The notes under the pieces were generated by a model. The model searched no databases, was not told the origin of the DNA, and saw only the letters and a program-made list of their open reading frames with translations. From CALCKU01 sp964654665 (GTDB lineage Bacteria; Pseudomonadota; Alphaproteobacteria; Caulobacterales; Maricaulaceae), in the NCBI GenBank assembly GCA_964654665.1, contig CAZZKV010000001.1, positions 124,001 to 188,000 of the forward strand: DNA of 64,000 nt, written 5' to 3'. Both the position numbers and the translations under genes were made by a program. Shown one piece after another: positions 35,601 to 44,927 of this stretch. The first letter of the stretch is position 1. Each line of letters begins with the position of its first letter.

Positions 35601-36311
35601 TTAGCCTGTACGAACCTGTGTTTCAATGGCTGCAGCGGCGTCCGGATCCAGCCTTAGAGCCATAGCTAATCGATCCAGATAATCTCGTTCTTTTGGATTT
35701 AATCCATCGGCAATTCGACAGGACGCCGCGTAAATTTCGCGGCTTTCCTGAGAACTTCCTGATAGAGCTGCAATGGCTCTGGCGTCTGGTGCTTGTTGCA
35801 ATGCGGCTGTCAATAGAGATTCTCCGCCCTTGCCCTGTGCTTGAATGGCGGCCAACTCATCGGGGTGAATATCGCCATCGGCTTTGGCAGCAGCGACCAT
35901 AGCGCGCAATAATGTCTGGGCACGGGCTTCGGCTTTGGGGCCTTTAATCAAACCAATAACATCGTCCAGAGTAGATGGCATTTTACCGTCTTTGTGGGCG
36001 CGATAGGCTAAAACACCGAGTCCGGCCAATCCGCCCAATGTTGCAACCTTGCGAGCAGAGCGAGATGAAAGTAGAAGGGCGAGGGCTCCTGCTGCCGCCC
36101 CTGTGGCAGCCCCTTTGCGCAAGGCTTCGCGTGCAACAGGGCTGTCATCAATACCTAATTTATCGATTAAAATATTTTCGCCTTTCGCAGCAAGTTCTTG
36201 TCCTTTTTTGCTTAAGGCTTGCGCTTGCCCTTTGCTGTCTTGGGCCAAGTTCTTTCCAGCCGCCAAAATTTGCTCTATTAATTCTTGTGCGGTTATATTT
36301 GTTTCAGTCAT
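35601..36311 (-). CDS. DUF533 (TerB-like) family protein
   Basis: Start chosen at ATG 36311 (GGAG upstream), giving 236 residues. The N-terminal helix is polar, residues about 60-110 are Ala/Gly/Leu-rich (GAATGAAAGALALLLSS, LGGLAGLGVLAYRAH), likely a hairpin in the membrane, and the C-terminal domain is TerB-like with AAAKADGDIHPDE as metal-site core and LNPKERDYLDRLAMALRLD. This layout is that of DUF533/YebE. Role unknown, possibly in stress response. Confidence 0.88.
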   Translation of the reverse strand: MTETNITAQELIEQILAAGKNLAQDSKGQAQALSKKGQELAAKGENILIDKLGIDDSPVAREALRKGAATGAAAGALALLLSSRSARKVATLGGLAGLGVLAYRAHKDGKMPSTLDDVIGLIKGPKAEARAQTLLRAMVAAAKADGDIHPDELAAIQAQGKGGESLLTAALQQAPDARAIAALSGSSQESREIYAASCRIADGLNPKERDYLDRLAMALRLDPDAAAAIETQVRTG

Positions 36312-36389
36312 TATAAGCTCCACCAATTTATACGATTCTATACCATTACGGTGCTTGCTTTTAAATGCTCAACTTCACATGATATAATC

Positions 36390-38552
36390 ATGAAAAAATA
36401 TATACCTTACGGGATGTTGATACTTGCGCTTATATTTATGACAGCGCTTTTATATTTATGGACTCCGTCTGTACCGGAATATGATGCTAATAGCCTTCGG
36501 AAACGTGTTCAGGACTATAATGTCCGTATCATTCGAGATCAGTGGGGCGTTGCTCATATTTTTGGTAAAACTGACGCCGATAGTTCTTTTGGACTAGCTT
36601 ATGCTCATGCCGAGGATGATTGGAAGACTATTCAAGAGGTTGTGATTGCTTCGCGCGGTATGAGTGGGCAATATTTTGGTAAAGATAAAGCGCCAACAGA
36701 TTATCTTTTCGATCTCTTCAAGGTAAAAGACTTTGTAGAAGAGAAATATGAAACCGAAGTTCCTGATTATGTAAAGGCGATTGCGCGGGCTTATGCGGAT
36801 GGGTTGAGCCTTTATGCCGCTGAGCACCCTGATGTCGTTTTGCCCGGGGTTTTGCCTATGCGTGAACAGGATGTTATTCAAGGGATTAGCTGGGCAACGC
36901 CCTTTTTCTACCGTTTGGATGGGCAATTGGAAGATTTGTTAAAAGCCGATGATAAACCAGCAGTGTCACCATGGCAGCAAACTAGCGAAGTTGACCATAA
37001 GGTCTTGGGCCTGCCTGAAGCTGTACGCGGCTCAAATGCATTTGCCATCGCGCCTGCACGTTCCGAAGACCATCATACCCGACTTATTGTAAACTCCCAT
37101 CAACCGATGAAGGGACCCTATGCGTGGTATGAGGCACATGTGGTTTCTGAAGACGGGTTGAACTTCGCTGGGGCTGGATTTCCCGGTACGCCGATTTTAA
37201 CTCAAGGTGTCACACCGCATCATGGCTGGGCACATACAGTGAATCAGCCTGATTTGACTGATGTTTATTTGCTTGAAGTCGACAATGAAAAGAGACCGCG
37301 CCAGTATAAACTTGATGGAAAATGGAAAGCCTTTGAGCGAAGTCATTCGAAATTTCGTGTTAAATTACACGGGCCATTATCATTACCAGTCAAGCGTGAT
37401 GTGTTGTGGTCAGATCATGGTCCTGTTTTGTCTACGCCTTCTGGACATTACGCTATCCGCTTCGCCGGTCTGGGTGAGGTTGGGGCCTTAGAGCAATGGA
37501 TTGATATGAGCAAAGCGCAAAACCTTGATGAGTGGCGCGCAGCAATGGCCAAAAACGGCGTGCTGAGCTTCAATATTACCTATGCTGATAAACATGGAAA
37601 TATTGGTGAACATTATAATGCTAAAATGCCCAACCGCATTGAAGGGCCAGACTGGGACACAATATTACCTGGAGATCAATCAAGGTTGATTTGGACAGAT
37701 TATCGAGATCCCTCTGACTTACCTGTTATCTGGAACCCGCATTGCGGCTGGTTGTTTTCAGCCAATTCAACACCGTTTAGAATTACTGATAATATGTGTA
37801 ATAATGAACGTTCGGATTATTCATCCACTTTTGGTATTGAGACCCGGATGACTAATCGGGCATTGCGGTCGCTTGCGCTCTTTTCGCCCGATGATAGTTT
37901 AAGCGAGGAAGAATTGTTACGCTATCGTGCGGATACGCGCTATGATCCGCAATCACAAATCATGCAGATGGTTGTAGAATTGGTAAGTTTAAACTTTGAT
38001 GAGCCTTTGCTTAAACAGGCTCAAGATGTTTTGCGAGATTGGGATGGTGATACACATCAGAATAACCGCGGTGCGGCCTTGGCGATTATTACAGGGACGC
38101 GAGCGCTGGGTTATGAATATATTGAGGCTGAACGTGATCCAGTAGATACATTGCGCGAGACAGCGCATGATCTGATGGAGCGCTTTGGCCGATTAGACCC
38201 TGAATGGGGCGCGATTAATCGCTTGCAACGTGGTGACATTGATATGCCATTAGATGGGGCACCAGATGTGTTGCGGGCAATTTATGCCGATAGAGATGGT
38301 ATCGCAAAAGATGGCGTTATGAACGCTTTTGCGGGAGATACTCATATTATGTATGCCGATTGGGATGAGAAAGGTGTTTTGAAATTACAGACTATTCATC
38401 AATATGGTGCAGCGACATTGGATGAAAATTCCCCGCATTATAATGATCAGGCGCCCTTATTTGCGCGCGGTGAATATAAAGACTTTCCGATGACATTAGA
38501 TGCTGTATTGCCTCATGCAACGCGGGATTATCATCCGGGCCGCGACTTTTAA
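36390..38552 (+). CDS. Penicillin acylase-type N-terminal nucleophile hydrolase
   Basis: Exported, self-cleaving amide hydrolase, 720 residues from ATG 36390. The N-terminus (MLILALIFMTALLYLW) is a signal peptide or membrane anchor. The processing site is GSN with S215 as new N-terminal nucleophile (VRGSNAFAIAPARS), followed by the substrate pocket segment SHQPMKGPYAWYEAH and GFPGTPILTQGVTPHHGWAH. The beta subunit has DRDGIAKDGVMNAFAGD-like text near the end. Related to acyl-homoserine-lactone acylases (PvdQ/QuiP) and penicillin G acylases; substrate cannot be told from sequence. Confidence 0.92.
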   Translation: MKKYIPYGMLILALIFMTALLYLWTPSVPEYDANSLRKRVQDYNVRIIRDQWGVAHIFGKTDADSSFGLAYAHAEDDWKTIQEVVIASRGMSGQYFGKDKAPTDYLFDLFKVKDFVEEKYETEVPDYVKAIARAYADGLSLYAAEHPDVVLPGVLPMREQDVIQGISWATPFFYRLDGQLEDLLKADDKPAVSPWQQTSEVDHKVLGLPEAVRGSNAFAIAPARSEDHHTRLIVNSHQPMKGPYAWYEAHVVSEDGLNFAGAGFPGTPILTQGVTPHHGWAHTVNQPDLTDVYLLEVDNEKRPRQYKLDGKWKAFERSHSKFRVKLHGPLSLPVKRDVLWSDHGPVLSTPSGHYAIRFAGLGEVGALEQWIDMSKAQNLDEWRAAMAKNGVLSFNITYADKHGNIGEHYNAKMPNRIEGPDWDTILPGDQSRLIWTDYRDPSDLPVIWNPHCGWLFSANSTPFRITDNMCNNERSDYSSTFGIETRMTNRALRSLALFSPDDSLSEEELLRYRADTRYDPQSQIMQMVVELVSLNFDEPLLKQAQDVLRDWDGDTHQNNRGAALAIITGTRALGYEYIEAERDPVDTLRETAHDLMERFGRLDPEWGAINRLQRGDIDMPLDGAPDVLRAIYADRDGIAKDGVMNAFAGDTHIMYADWDEKGVLKLQTIHQYGAATLDENSPHYNDQAPLFARGEYKDFPMTLDAVLPHATRDYHPGRDF

Positions 38553-38567
38553 TATCACGGATTTGTT

Positions 38568-38632
38568 ATAAAAATGCCCTCGGTTTTATGAAGCTGTGCG
38601 GGGCACGGCACGGCTTCGAGACCGAGGGCATT
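38568..38632 (-). terminator. Long hairpin, terminator for katG
   Basis: Perfect 12 bp arms AATGCCCTCGGT (38573-38584) and ACCGAGGGCATT (38621-38632), with an inner GAAGC/GCTTC stem. On the minus strand the hairpin is followed by five T, which fits the end of katG transcription; on the plus strand no T-run follows. The loop is longer than usual for a terminator. Confidence 0.8.
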
Positions 38633-38660
38633 ATAAAAAACCAGTCTTAGGTTTAACTGA

Positions 38661-40838
38661 TTATGTTATTGAGTTATTCGAAAGATCGAAACGATCCAGC
38701 ATCATCACCTTATTCCATGCAGCAATAAAATCATCCCGGAACTTATTTTCGGCTCCGGTTTCTGCATAAACTTCGGCCAGTCCGCGTAAAATCGAATTTG
38801 ATCCAAAGACAAGGTCTGCTCGTGTTCCCGTCCATTTTATTGCGCCGCTCTGGCGGTCACATCCTTCGAATAATTCTTCAGAGCTATCTGTCGCTTTCCA
38901 TTCTGTGGACATATCGAGTAAATTAACAAAGAAGTCATTTGAAAGTGTCCCTGCTTTATCCGTCAAAACACCGTGCGTTGCTCCGGCCGCATTGGCACCT
39001 AATGAGCGTAATCCGCCAATAAGGACTGTCATTTCCGGAGCTGTCAGTGAAAGTAGTTGAGCGCGGTCGACTAATAAGGCCTCCGTTGGACGAGGGTCTT
39101 GGGTTTTTTTATAATTCCGAAACCCATCAAATGTTGGTTCAAGTACAGCAAAGCTGTCAATATCTGTTTGATCTTGCGCTGCGTCCGTCCGTCCGGGTGT
39201 GAAAGGAACAGATGCACCGGATGCTTTTTCAATTGCCGCACAGCCACCCAAAACGATCAAGTCAGCCAGAGAGACAGTGCCAGAAAAATCATTTTGTATA
39301 GTTTCTAGTATCTTTATGACATCTCCAACACCCGAAGATGTGTTGATTTCCCAATCTTTTTGCGGAGCTAAGCGGATACGTGCACCATTAGCGCCGCCGC
39401 GTTTATCGGAACCGCGGAAGGTTGATGCTGAGGCCCAGGCTGTATTAACCAATTGCGAGTTGGAGAGACCAGACGCCAAGATCGTATTCTTCAGCTCGGT
39501 AATTTCTGCATCACTGATCAATGCGCCTTTATGTGCGGGTACGGGATCTTGCCAAATCAGCTCTTCAGCGGGGACTTCCTCACCTAGATAACAGGCGATG
39601 GGGCCCATATCCCGATGTGTCAATTTAAACCATGCCCGGGCATAAGCATCCGCAAATTCATCAGGGTTTTCGTGAAAGTTTTTGGAAATTTTTGCAAAAC
39701 CGGGATCGAGTTTTAAGGCCATATCGGCTGTTGTCATCATTAAAGGTTCTGTGCGCGCCGAGTCATGAGCCGCGGGCGGTTGGTCGGCATTGGACGCGGC
39801 CGTTGGTGTCCACTGGACATGACCAGATGCACTGGTTGTTTGTTCCCAGTCATATCCAAGGAGAACATCGAAGTAACCATTGTCCCATTGAGTTGGGTTA
39901 ACCGTCCATGCGCCTTCAAAACCGGCAGTGGTGGTGTCCCCACCTTTGCCTGTACCATGACTGTTCAACCAGCCAAAGCCTTGGGCTTCTAATTTTCCGC
40001 CTTCGGGTTCCACCCCGACCTTATCTTCGGGGCCTGCCCCGTGGCCTTTACCAAATGTATGGCCCCCTGCGATAAGTGCGACGGTTTCGTAATCATCCAT
40101 GGCCATACGTCCAAATGTATCGCGAATATCAAAAGCTGATTTAAGCGGATCAGGATTACCATTCGGCCCTTCGGGATTCACATATATTAGGCCCATTTGT
40201 ACGGCGCCTAGCGGGGAAGCAAGATCGCGCTCGCCTGTATAACGTTTATCATCGAGCCATTCGGTTTCAGGCCCCCAATAAATATCTTCTTCAGGTTCGT
40301 AGATATCTTCGCGGCCACCGCCAAACCCAAAGGTTTTAAAGCCCATTGACTCCATGGCTACATTGCCAGCGAGGATCATGAGATCAGCCCATGAAATTTT
40401 CGATCCATATTTTTGTTTCACTGGCCATAACAGACGGCGAGCCTTGTCCAGATTACCATTATCAGGCCAACTGTTCAGGGGGGCGAACCGCTGAGATCCT
40501 GTAGAGGCTCCGCCGCGGCCATCATAGGTGCGGTAGGTTCCTGCACTATGCCAAGCCATACGAACAAACAAGCCGCCATAATGGCCGAAGTCAGCCGGCC
40601 ACCAGTCTTGAGAGTCTGTCATAAGTGTTGTTAAATCAGCCTTCAGCGCTTGGAGATCAAGGCTTTTAAAGGCTGTTGCATAGTCAAAATTTCCATCCAT
40701 CGGATTTACATTGGCAGAATTTTGGTTCAAAATTTTCAAATTCAGCTGCTCTGGCCACCAATGTTGGTTGGATGTACTGCCAGACGCAGCCGCTTTATTA
40801 GATCCATGCATAACAGGACATTTACCTTGGGTACTCAT
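38661..40838 (-). CDS. katG: Catalase-peroxidase KatG
   Basis: Bifunctional heme enzyme that removes hydrogen peroxide. Start at ATG 40838 (MSTQGKCPVMHG, GGAGAG upstream), 725 residues, normal length. The distal site R93, W96 and H97 is in VRMAWHSAGTYR; the Tyr of the Met-Tyr-Trp adduct is in GLIYVNPEGPNGNPDP; the proximal histidine is in IAGGHTFGKGHGAG. The C-terminal half is the usual degenerate copy of the peroxidase domain. No signal peptide, so cytoplasmic. A possible OxyR-type site lies upstream. Confidence 0.98.
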   Translation of the reverse strand: MSTQGKCPVMHGSNKAAASGSTSNQHWWPEQLNLKILNQNSANVNPMDGNFDYATAFKSLDLQALKADLTTLMTDSQDWWPADFGHYGGLFVRMAWHSAGTYRTYDGRGGASTGSQRFAPLNSWPDNGNLDKARRLLWPVKQKYGSKISWADLMILAGNVAMESMGFKTFGFGGGREDIYEPEEDIYWGPETEWLDDKRYTGERDLASPLGAVQMGLIYVNPEGPNGNPDPLKSAFDIRDTFGRMAMDDYETVALIAGGHTFGKGHGAGPEDKVGVEPEGGKLEAQGFGWLNSHGTGKGGDTTTAGFEGAWTVNPTQWDNGYFDVLLGYDWEQTTSASGHVQWTPTAASNADQPPAAHDSARTEPLMMTTADMALKLDPGFAKISKNFHENPDEFADAYARAWFKLTHRDMGPIACYLGEEVPAEELIWQDPVPAHKGALISDAEITELKNTILASGLSNSQLVNTAWASASTFRGSDKRGGANGARIRLAPQKDWEINTSSGVGDVIKILETIQNDFSGTVSLADLIVLGGCAAIEKASGASVPFTPGRTDAAQDQTDIDSFAVLEPTFDGFRNYKKTQDPRPTEALLVDRAQLLSLTAPEMTVLIGGLRSLGANAAGATHGVLTDKAGTLSNDFFVNLLDMSTEWKATDSSEELFEGCDRQSGAIKWTGTRADLVFGSNSILRGLAEVYAETGAENKFRDDFIAAWNKVMMLDRFDLSNNSIT

Positions 40839-40948
40839 TGTCTCTCCGTTCATTTCCATAATTCGGGCATCATAGATGCGGGTTTGGATTCTGAAATTTG
40901 ATAGAAGGAAACGGTTGAAATATACAATCGTTTCTATCAATAATTATG

Positions 40949-40963
40949 ATAGTTTTTATCTAT
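40949..40963. promoter_or_regulatory. Possible OxyR-type half site upstream of katG
   Basis: ATAG, seven bases, CTAT: the spacing of the OxyR tetranucleotide pattern. A further CTAT lies at 40934-40937 but its spacing (11 bp) does not fit the second half. It is about 110 bp upstream of katG and also 75 bp before the retropepsin gene. A single match in an AT-rich region can be chance. Confidence 0.3.
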
Positions 40964-41038
40964 TGTTGTGCGTATTTATTTGTATTTATGCCAATGATTA
41001 TTTGATATTTTGCCATGACTTTCGAATAAAAGGAGAAC

Positions 41039-42118
41039 ATGCTAGAATTTAGCATGATGTTCATGCGGCATTTAATTATATTATGGGTCTTATCGATTTT
41101 AGTGGCCTGTAGCTCTATATATTCGGAAAAATCTGATCATCCGGCCACCTTAAAAGACGTCATTCAACATTCTGACGTTATAACTATACCGTTGCGGGTT
41201 TTACCCGATGGGCTCATGGCTGTTGATGTCACACTTAATGAGCAAAGTCAGGCACGGTTTGTTCTTGATACGGGGGCTACGAAAACAGCGGTGTTTTCGG
41301 ATTTGCGTATGCGTATGGATGATATAGAAACAGCGCCGCAGCGTGTTATGATACATGGAATGACACAAAAGGAAGAAACAGAAACGATAACTTTGCCTAG
41401 CCTCCAATTTGGCAGTGCTATATTTACCGGATTAAATGTAGCCGTTCTATCTAACCCGAAACAGAACGATGTTGCGCATATGTCCATAGATGGACTTATT
41501 GGAATGGATATTCTCTCGCACTACCGGCTTTTTGTTGATGCAAAGTCGAGCAAAGTCAGTTTTATTCCGCAAAAATTGGAAAGACCTTTTATTCCGTCAA
41601 GCTGGCGGAAAATTGCACTTATTGCGAACCCTTTTACGGATAAGGATCGCCGGTTACATTTCATTACGGTCTTGATTGCGGGAAATTATACTCCGGCTTT
41701 ACTGGATACAGGCGCTGGTTTTAGCGCTGTCAATTGGGCTGTTGCAGATGTACCGCAATTGCGGGCAGCAAGGCGCCGCCTGTTTAATGAATGGCAAATA
41801 CAAGGCGCGGTAGGCGAATTTAGCCCTGTGGCCCGTGTTTATTTGAGCCATGTTCGGGCGGGACAAAAAACATGGAAGGGCGAGGAATTTATCGTGATGG
41901 ACTTTGATGCCCTTAACATATTGGGCGGGGCTAATGAGCAGCTTATGATAGTTGGGATGAATTTATTAAAGGGTCATAATTTTTATATAGATTTCTGGGC
42001 TAATGAACTGGCTATAATGCCAACCCTTGAAGAGTTGAATGCTCTGCCCCGTACAGCGACAACTATATATAATCCCGACGGCACCTTTGACCCAGGCGGG
42101 TCAAAAGCTCGTAATTAA
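41039..42118 (+). CDS. Retropepsin-like aspartic protease lipoprotein with two DTG domains
   Basis: 359 residues; AGGAG precedes the ATG. A lipoprotein signal (LWVLSILVAC) gives a membrane-anchored envelope protein. Two retroviral-protease-type halves are visible: VLDTGATKTAV with D77 and ALLDTGAGFSAVN with D223, each followed by hydrophobic Gly-containing strands (DGLIGMDILSHY, VGMNLLKGHNFYID). It is thus an internal duplication that could form the active dimer from one chain. Target unknown. The 3' end overlaps the end of the convergent alr gene by 56 bp. Confidence 0.88.
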   Translation: MLEFSMMFMRHLIILWVLSILVACSSIYSEKSDHPATLKDVIQHSDVITIPLRVLPDGLMAVDVTLNEQSQARFVLDTGATKTAVFSDLRMRMDDIETAPQRVMIHGMTQKEETETITLPSLQFGSAIFTGLNVAVLSNPKQNDVAHMSIDGLIGMDILSHYRLFVDAKSSKVSFIPQKLERPFIPSSWRKIALIANPFTDKDRRLHFITVLIAGNYTPALLDTGAGFSAVNWAVADVPQLRAARRRLFNEWQIQGAVGEFSPVARVYLSHVRAGQKTWKGEEFIVMDFDALNILGGANEQLMIVGMNLLKGHNFYIDFWANELAIMPTLEELNALPRTATTIYNPDGTFDPGGSKARN

Positions 42119-43319
42119 GGGTACCAATGTTATCAGCATCCGCCTGTAATTGATCGCCGCGAAAAGCTACAACGCCGCCGACTTGGAAGGGTAGATTAAC
42201 ATCTGTGACATCCAGCATAGTTAAATCCATGCTGACACGGCCAACAATAGGGACGCGTTGGTCATGTAAAGTGGCATAGGCCTGATCTTGGGCGGAGACA
42301 GGTATGCCATCAGCGTAACCCGCGCCAACGACAGCGACGCGCATGTTGCGCGGTGCAGTATAGCTGGCGTTATATCCCAGCGTATCACCCTTGCTGACAT
42401 TTCGAATTTGCAAAATTGCGGCAAGTAGTGTGGCGACAGGGCGCACATTTTCTTGTGCCGGGTCAGTCGTTGCATAGCCGCCGTAAAGACCAATGCCGGG
42501 GCGCACCATTTGAAAATGATAGGCCTGGCCCAGATAGATACCTGCCGTATTGGCAAGGCTAAGGGGGGATATTGGAAGCTGTGCTGCGGCTTTCTTAAAT
42601 TTTGCGAGCTGGGCTGCATTCTTTGGATGGGATTTGTCGGGCGCGCAGGCCAAATGACTCATTACCCATTCTGGATGCAGGGTTTTCCAGAGCCTTTCCT
42701 GTTTGCGGAATATTTCAAATTCTTCAGCACTAAAGCCGAGCCGGTTCATACCCGTGTCAATATGAATGGCTGTATAAGGTGGCTCTAACATTCCTTTGAT
42801 AGCGCTGGCCCAGAAATCGGCTTGGGCGAGGGAATTAATAACGGGTTTTAATTTCGCGCCGAAAATAACGCCTTTGTCGCGCGGTGAGGGGCCATTGAGT
42901 ACATAAATACTAGCATTCGGGCCAACACCGTCGCGTAATATTTTACCTTCGCCTGCGGTGGCTACGAAAAAGATTCGACAACCCGCCCCATAAAGGGCAC
43001 GTCCAATAGGCACTGCACCAAGTCCATAAGCATCGGCTTTTACACTGGCCCCGATTTTGGCTTTGCCGACTTTCATTTTCAGCGTGTTATAATTATCAGC
43101 AATAGCCGATAGATCAACGCGCAGAGTGGGGCGGGTTGAATACCCAATTGTGGCTAGATGATCGCCATGTTTTTCGCGCTTGGTATTAGTTTTAACGGGG
43201 GCCGTCTTACCCTGCGGTCGTTGCGCGTTTCTATGAACAGGACGGGTATGTGTACTGGACTGTTTACGCGAAATGGGGCGATCACGGCCTCCGCCATGTG
43301 ATTTTCGCGGCGGCCTAAT
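42063..43319 (-). CDS. alr: Alanine racemase Alr, start codon unclear
   Basis: Makes D-alanine for peptidoglycan with PLP. The Schiff-base lysine is in SVKADAYGLGAV, the catalytic tyrosine in LGYNASYTAPRN, and RVSMDLTMLDVTD and the terminal ELLTRLGQRCRRDYI are typical. The first ATG (43076) would cut off the conserved strand TRPTLRVDLSAIADNYNTLK, which is coded in frame just upstream. The frame stays open to a TAG at 43350 but has no ATG, GTG or TTG. An ATT at 43317-43319 overlaps the dnaB stop and has AAGG upstream, so I use it as a tentative start. The added N-terminus (about 60 residues) is basic and His/Arg-rich. Confidence 0.85.
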   Translation of the reverse strand: MRPPRKSHGGGRDRPISRKQSSTHTRPVHRNAQRPQGKTAPVKTNTKREKHGDHLATIGYSTRPTLRVDLSAIADNYNTLKMKVGKAKIGASVKADAYGLGAVPIGRALYGAGCRIFFVATAGEGKILRDGVGPNASIYVLNGPSPRDKGVIFGAKLKPVINSLAQADFWASAIKGMLEPPYTAIHIDTGMNRLGFSAEEFEIFRKQERLWKTLHPEWVMSHLACAPDKSHPKNAAQLAKFKKAAAQLPISPLSLANTAGIYLGQAYHFQMVRPGIGLYGGYATTDPAQENVRPVATLLAAILQIRNVSKGDTLGYNASYTAPRNMRVAVVGAGYADGIPVSAQDQAYATLHDQRVPIVGRVSMDLTMLDVTDVNLPFQVGGVVAFRGDQLQADADNIGTLNYELLTRLGQRCRRDYI

Positions 43320-44808
43320 GGGTTTGGCCTTGATAGAAACCCTCTTCGGCTAGATTGCCAAATTTTGTCAAATTTGCGTTAAAGGATAGTTTAATAGTTC
43401 CAATAGGACCATGACGTTGTTTGCCAATAATAACTTCGGCTTTGCCATGCAATTGTTCCATGGCAGCTTCCCATTCCGCAAATTCAGGTGTGCCTTCGGA
43501 AGGCTGTGTGCGGGAGAGATAATATTCTTCACGGAAGACAAACATAACCACGTCGGCATCTTGTTCAATCGACCCTGATTCGCGCAGATCAGCCAGTTGA
43601 GGGCGTTTATCGTCGCGTTGCTCTACTTGGCGTGAAAGTTGTGCCAGAGCAAGAACAGGGATGTCGAGTTCTTTAGCCAAGGCTTTAAGGCCTTGCGTAA
43701 TCATACTGACTTCTTGGACCCGTCCATCGGATCGTTTCATGGCCAGCCCCCCTGTCAAAAGCTGAAGATAATCAACAACTATTAGATCAAGCCCGACCAT
43801 ACGTTTAAGCCGGCGAGCCCGTGCTGCAAGAGCCCCGATGGATAGTCCGCCTGTATCATCAATATAAAGCGGAATGCGATTGACCTCATCGGCAGCGTCT
43901 CGCAGGTGTTCAAACTCTTGTGCGTTCATATCACCGCGCCGGATTTTATGAGATGGAATACCGGATTGTTCAGCCAGCAGACGTGTGGCCAATTGTTCCG
44001 AAGACATTTCCAAAGAGAAAAAGCCGACTACGCCGCCTTCAACCGTTTTGTCGACACCATTGGCATCTTTTTCCTGTTTGTATTTTTTGGCAACGTCAAA
44101 GGCAATATTGGTCGCGAGTGATGTCTTGCCCATTGAAGGACGTCCGGCCAGAATAATCAGGTCGGAACGGTGTAAGCCGCCTAATTGCCGATCCATATCA
44201 ATCAAGCCGGATGAAATGCCGGATAGACCACCATCACGCCCTAAAGCCGCGGCGGCCATCTGGATGGATTTAATCAGAGCATTTTCGAAACTTTCAAAGC
44301 CGCTTTGCGTACCGCCAATTTCAGCAAGATTATAGAGCTTGCTTTCTGCGGCCGTAATTTGTGCAGAGGCATCAAGATCATTTTCCATATCCTTTGCACC
44401 GTGAGAAGTTTCTTCGCCAAGACGAATAAGTTCCCGCCGCATGGCAAGGTCGAAAATTAGCTTTGCATAATCAACCGCGGCGCTGCTGTCTGGTGCGCTC
44501 TCTAGTAATAAAGCTAGATATTCGACTCCGCCAATATCAACAAGTGTCTCATCCTGAGAGAAACGGTTTTTAAGGACGATAGCGTCAGCAAGCTGACCAA
44601 TTTCAATCAATTTGGCAATATTATCGTAAATTCGAACATGGATTGGGTTGTAAAAATGTATCGGCTTCACAATGCCGCTGACCCGGTGATAAATCTCATT
44701 ATCATACATTAACATGCCCAACAGGGCTTGCTCAGCCTCCATTGAATGCGGAGTCGTATCAAGCGGGGCAGCAGGCTGTCCTGTATCATTATCTGCAATA
44801 AATGCCAT
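43315..44808 (-). CDS. dnaB: Replicative DNA helicase DnaB
   Basis: Hexameric helicase of the replication fork, 497 residues. The N-terminal domain begins HSMEAEQALLGMLMYDNE; the linker follows, and the RecA-like C-terminal domain has Walker A AGRPSMGKTSLA, Walker B DLIVVDYLQLL, the H4 sensor QLSRQVEQRDDKRP and DLRESGSIEQDADVV. No intein was seen. It is directly upstream of alr, as in many alphaproteobacteria where dnaB-alr-radA follow one another; radA is not here. Confidence 0.97.
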   Translation of the reverse strand: MAFIADNDTGQPAAPLDTTPHSMEAEQALLGMLMYDNEIYHRVSGIVKPIHFYNPIHVRIYDNIAKLIEIGQLADAIVLKNRFSQDETLVDIGGVEYLALLLESAPDSSAAVDYAKLIFDLAMRRELIRLGEETSHGAKDMENDLDASAQITAAESKLYNLAEIGGTQSGFESFENALIKSIQMAAAALGRDGGLSGISSGLIDMDRQLGGLHRSDLIILAGRPSMGKTSLATNIAFDVAKKYKQEKDANGVDKTVEGGVVGFFSLEMSSEQLATRLLAEQSGIPSHKIRRGDMNAQEFEHLRDAADEVNRIPLYIDDTGGLSIGALAARARRLKRMVGLDLIVVDYLQLLTGGLAMKRSDGRVQEVSMITQGLKALAKELDIPVLALAQLSRQVEQRDDKRPQLADLRESGSIEQDADVVMFVFREEYYLSRTQPSEGTPEFAEWEAAMEQLHGKAEVIIGKQRHGPIGTIKLSFNANLTKFGNLAEEGFYQGQTH

Positions 44809-44927
44809 AGCCCTGTGATAAACAAAGACTGAGGCAAAGCAATGGCCACAATGCGACTAGGTTAAGGAATACGCAAAAAAACTGTAATTTATGAAGCTTG
44901 TGGATGGTTGCGGGGATAAGTTGCCCT

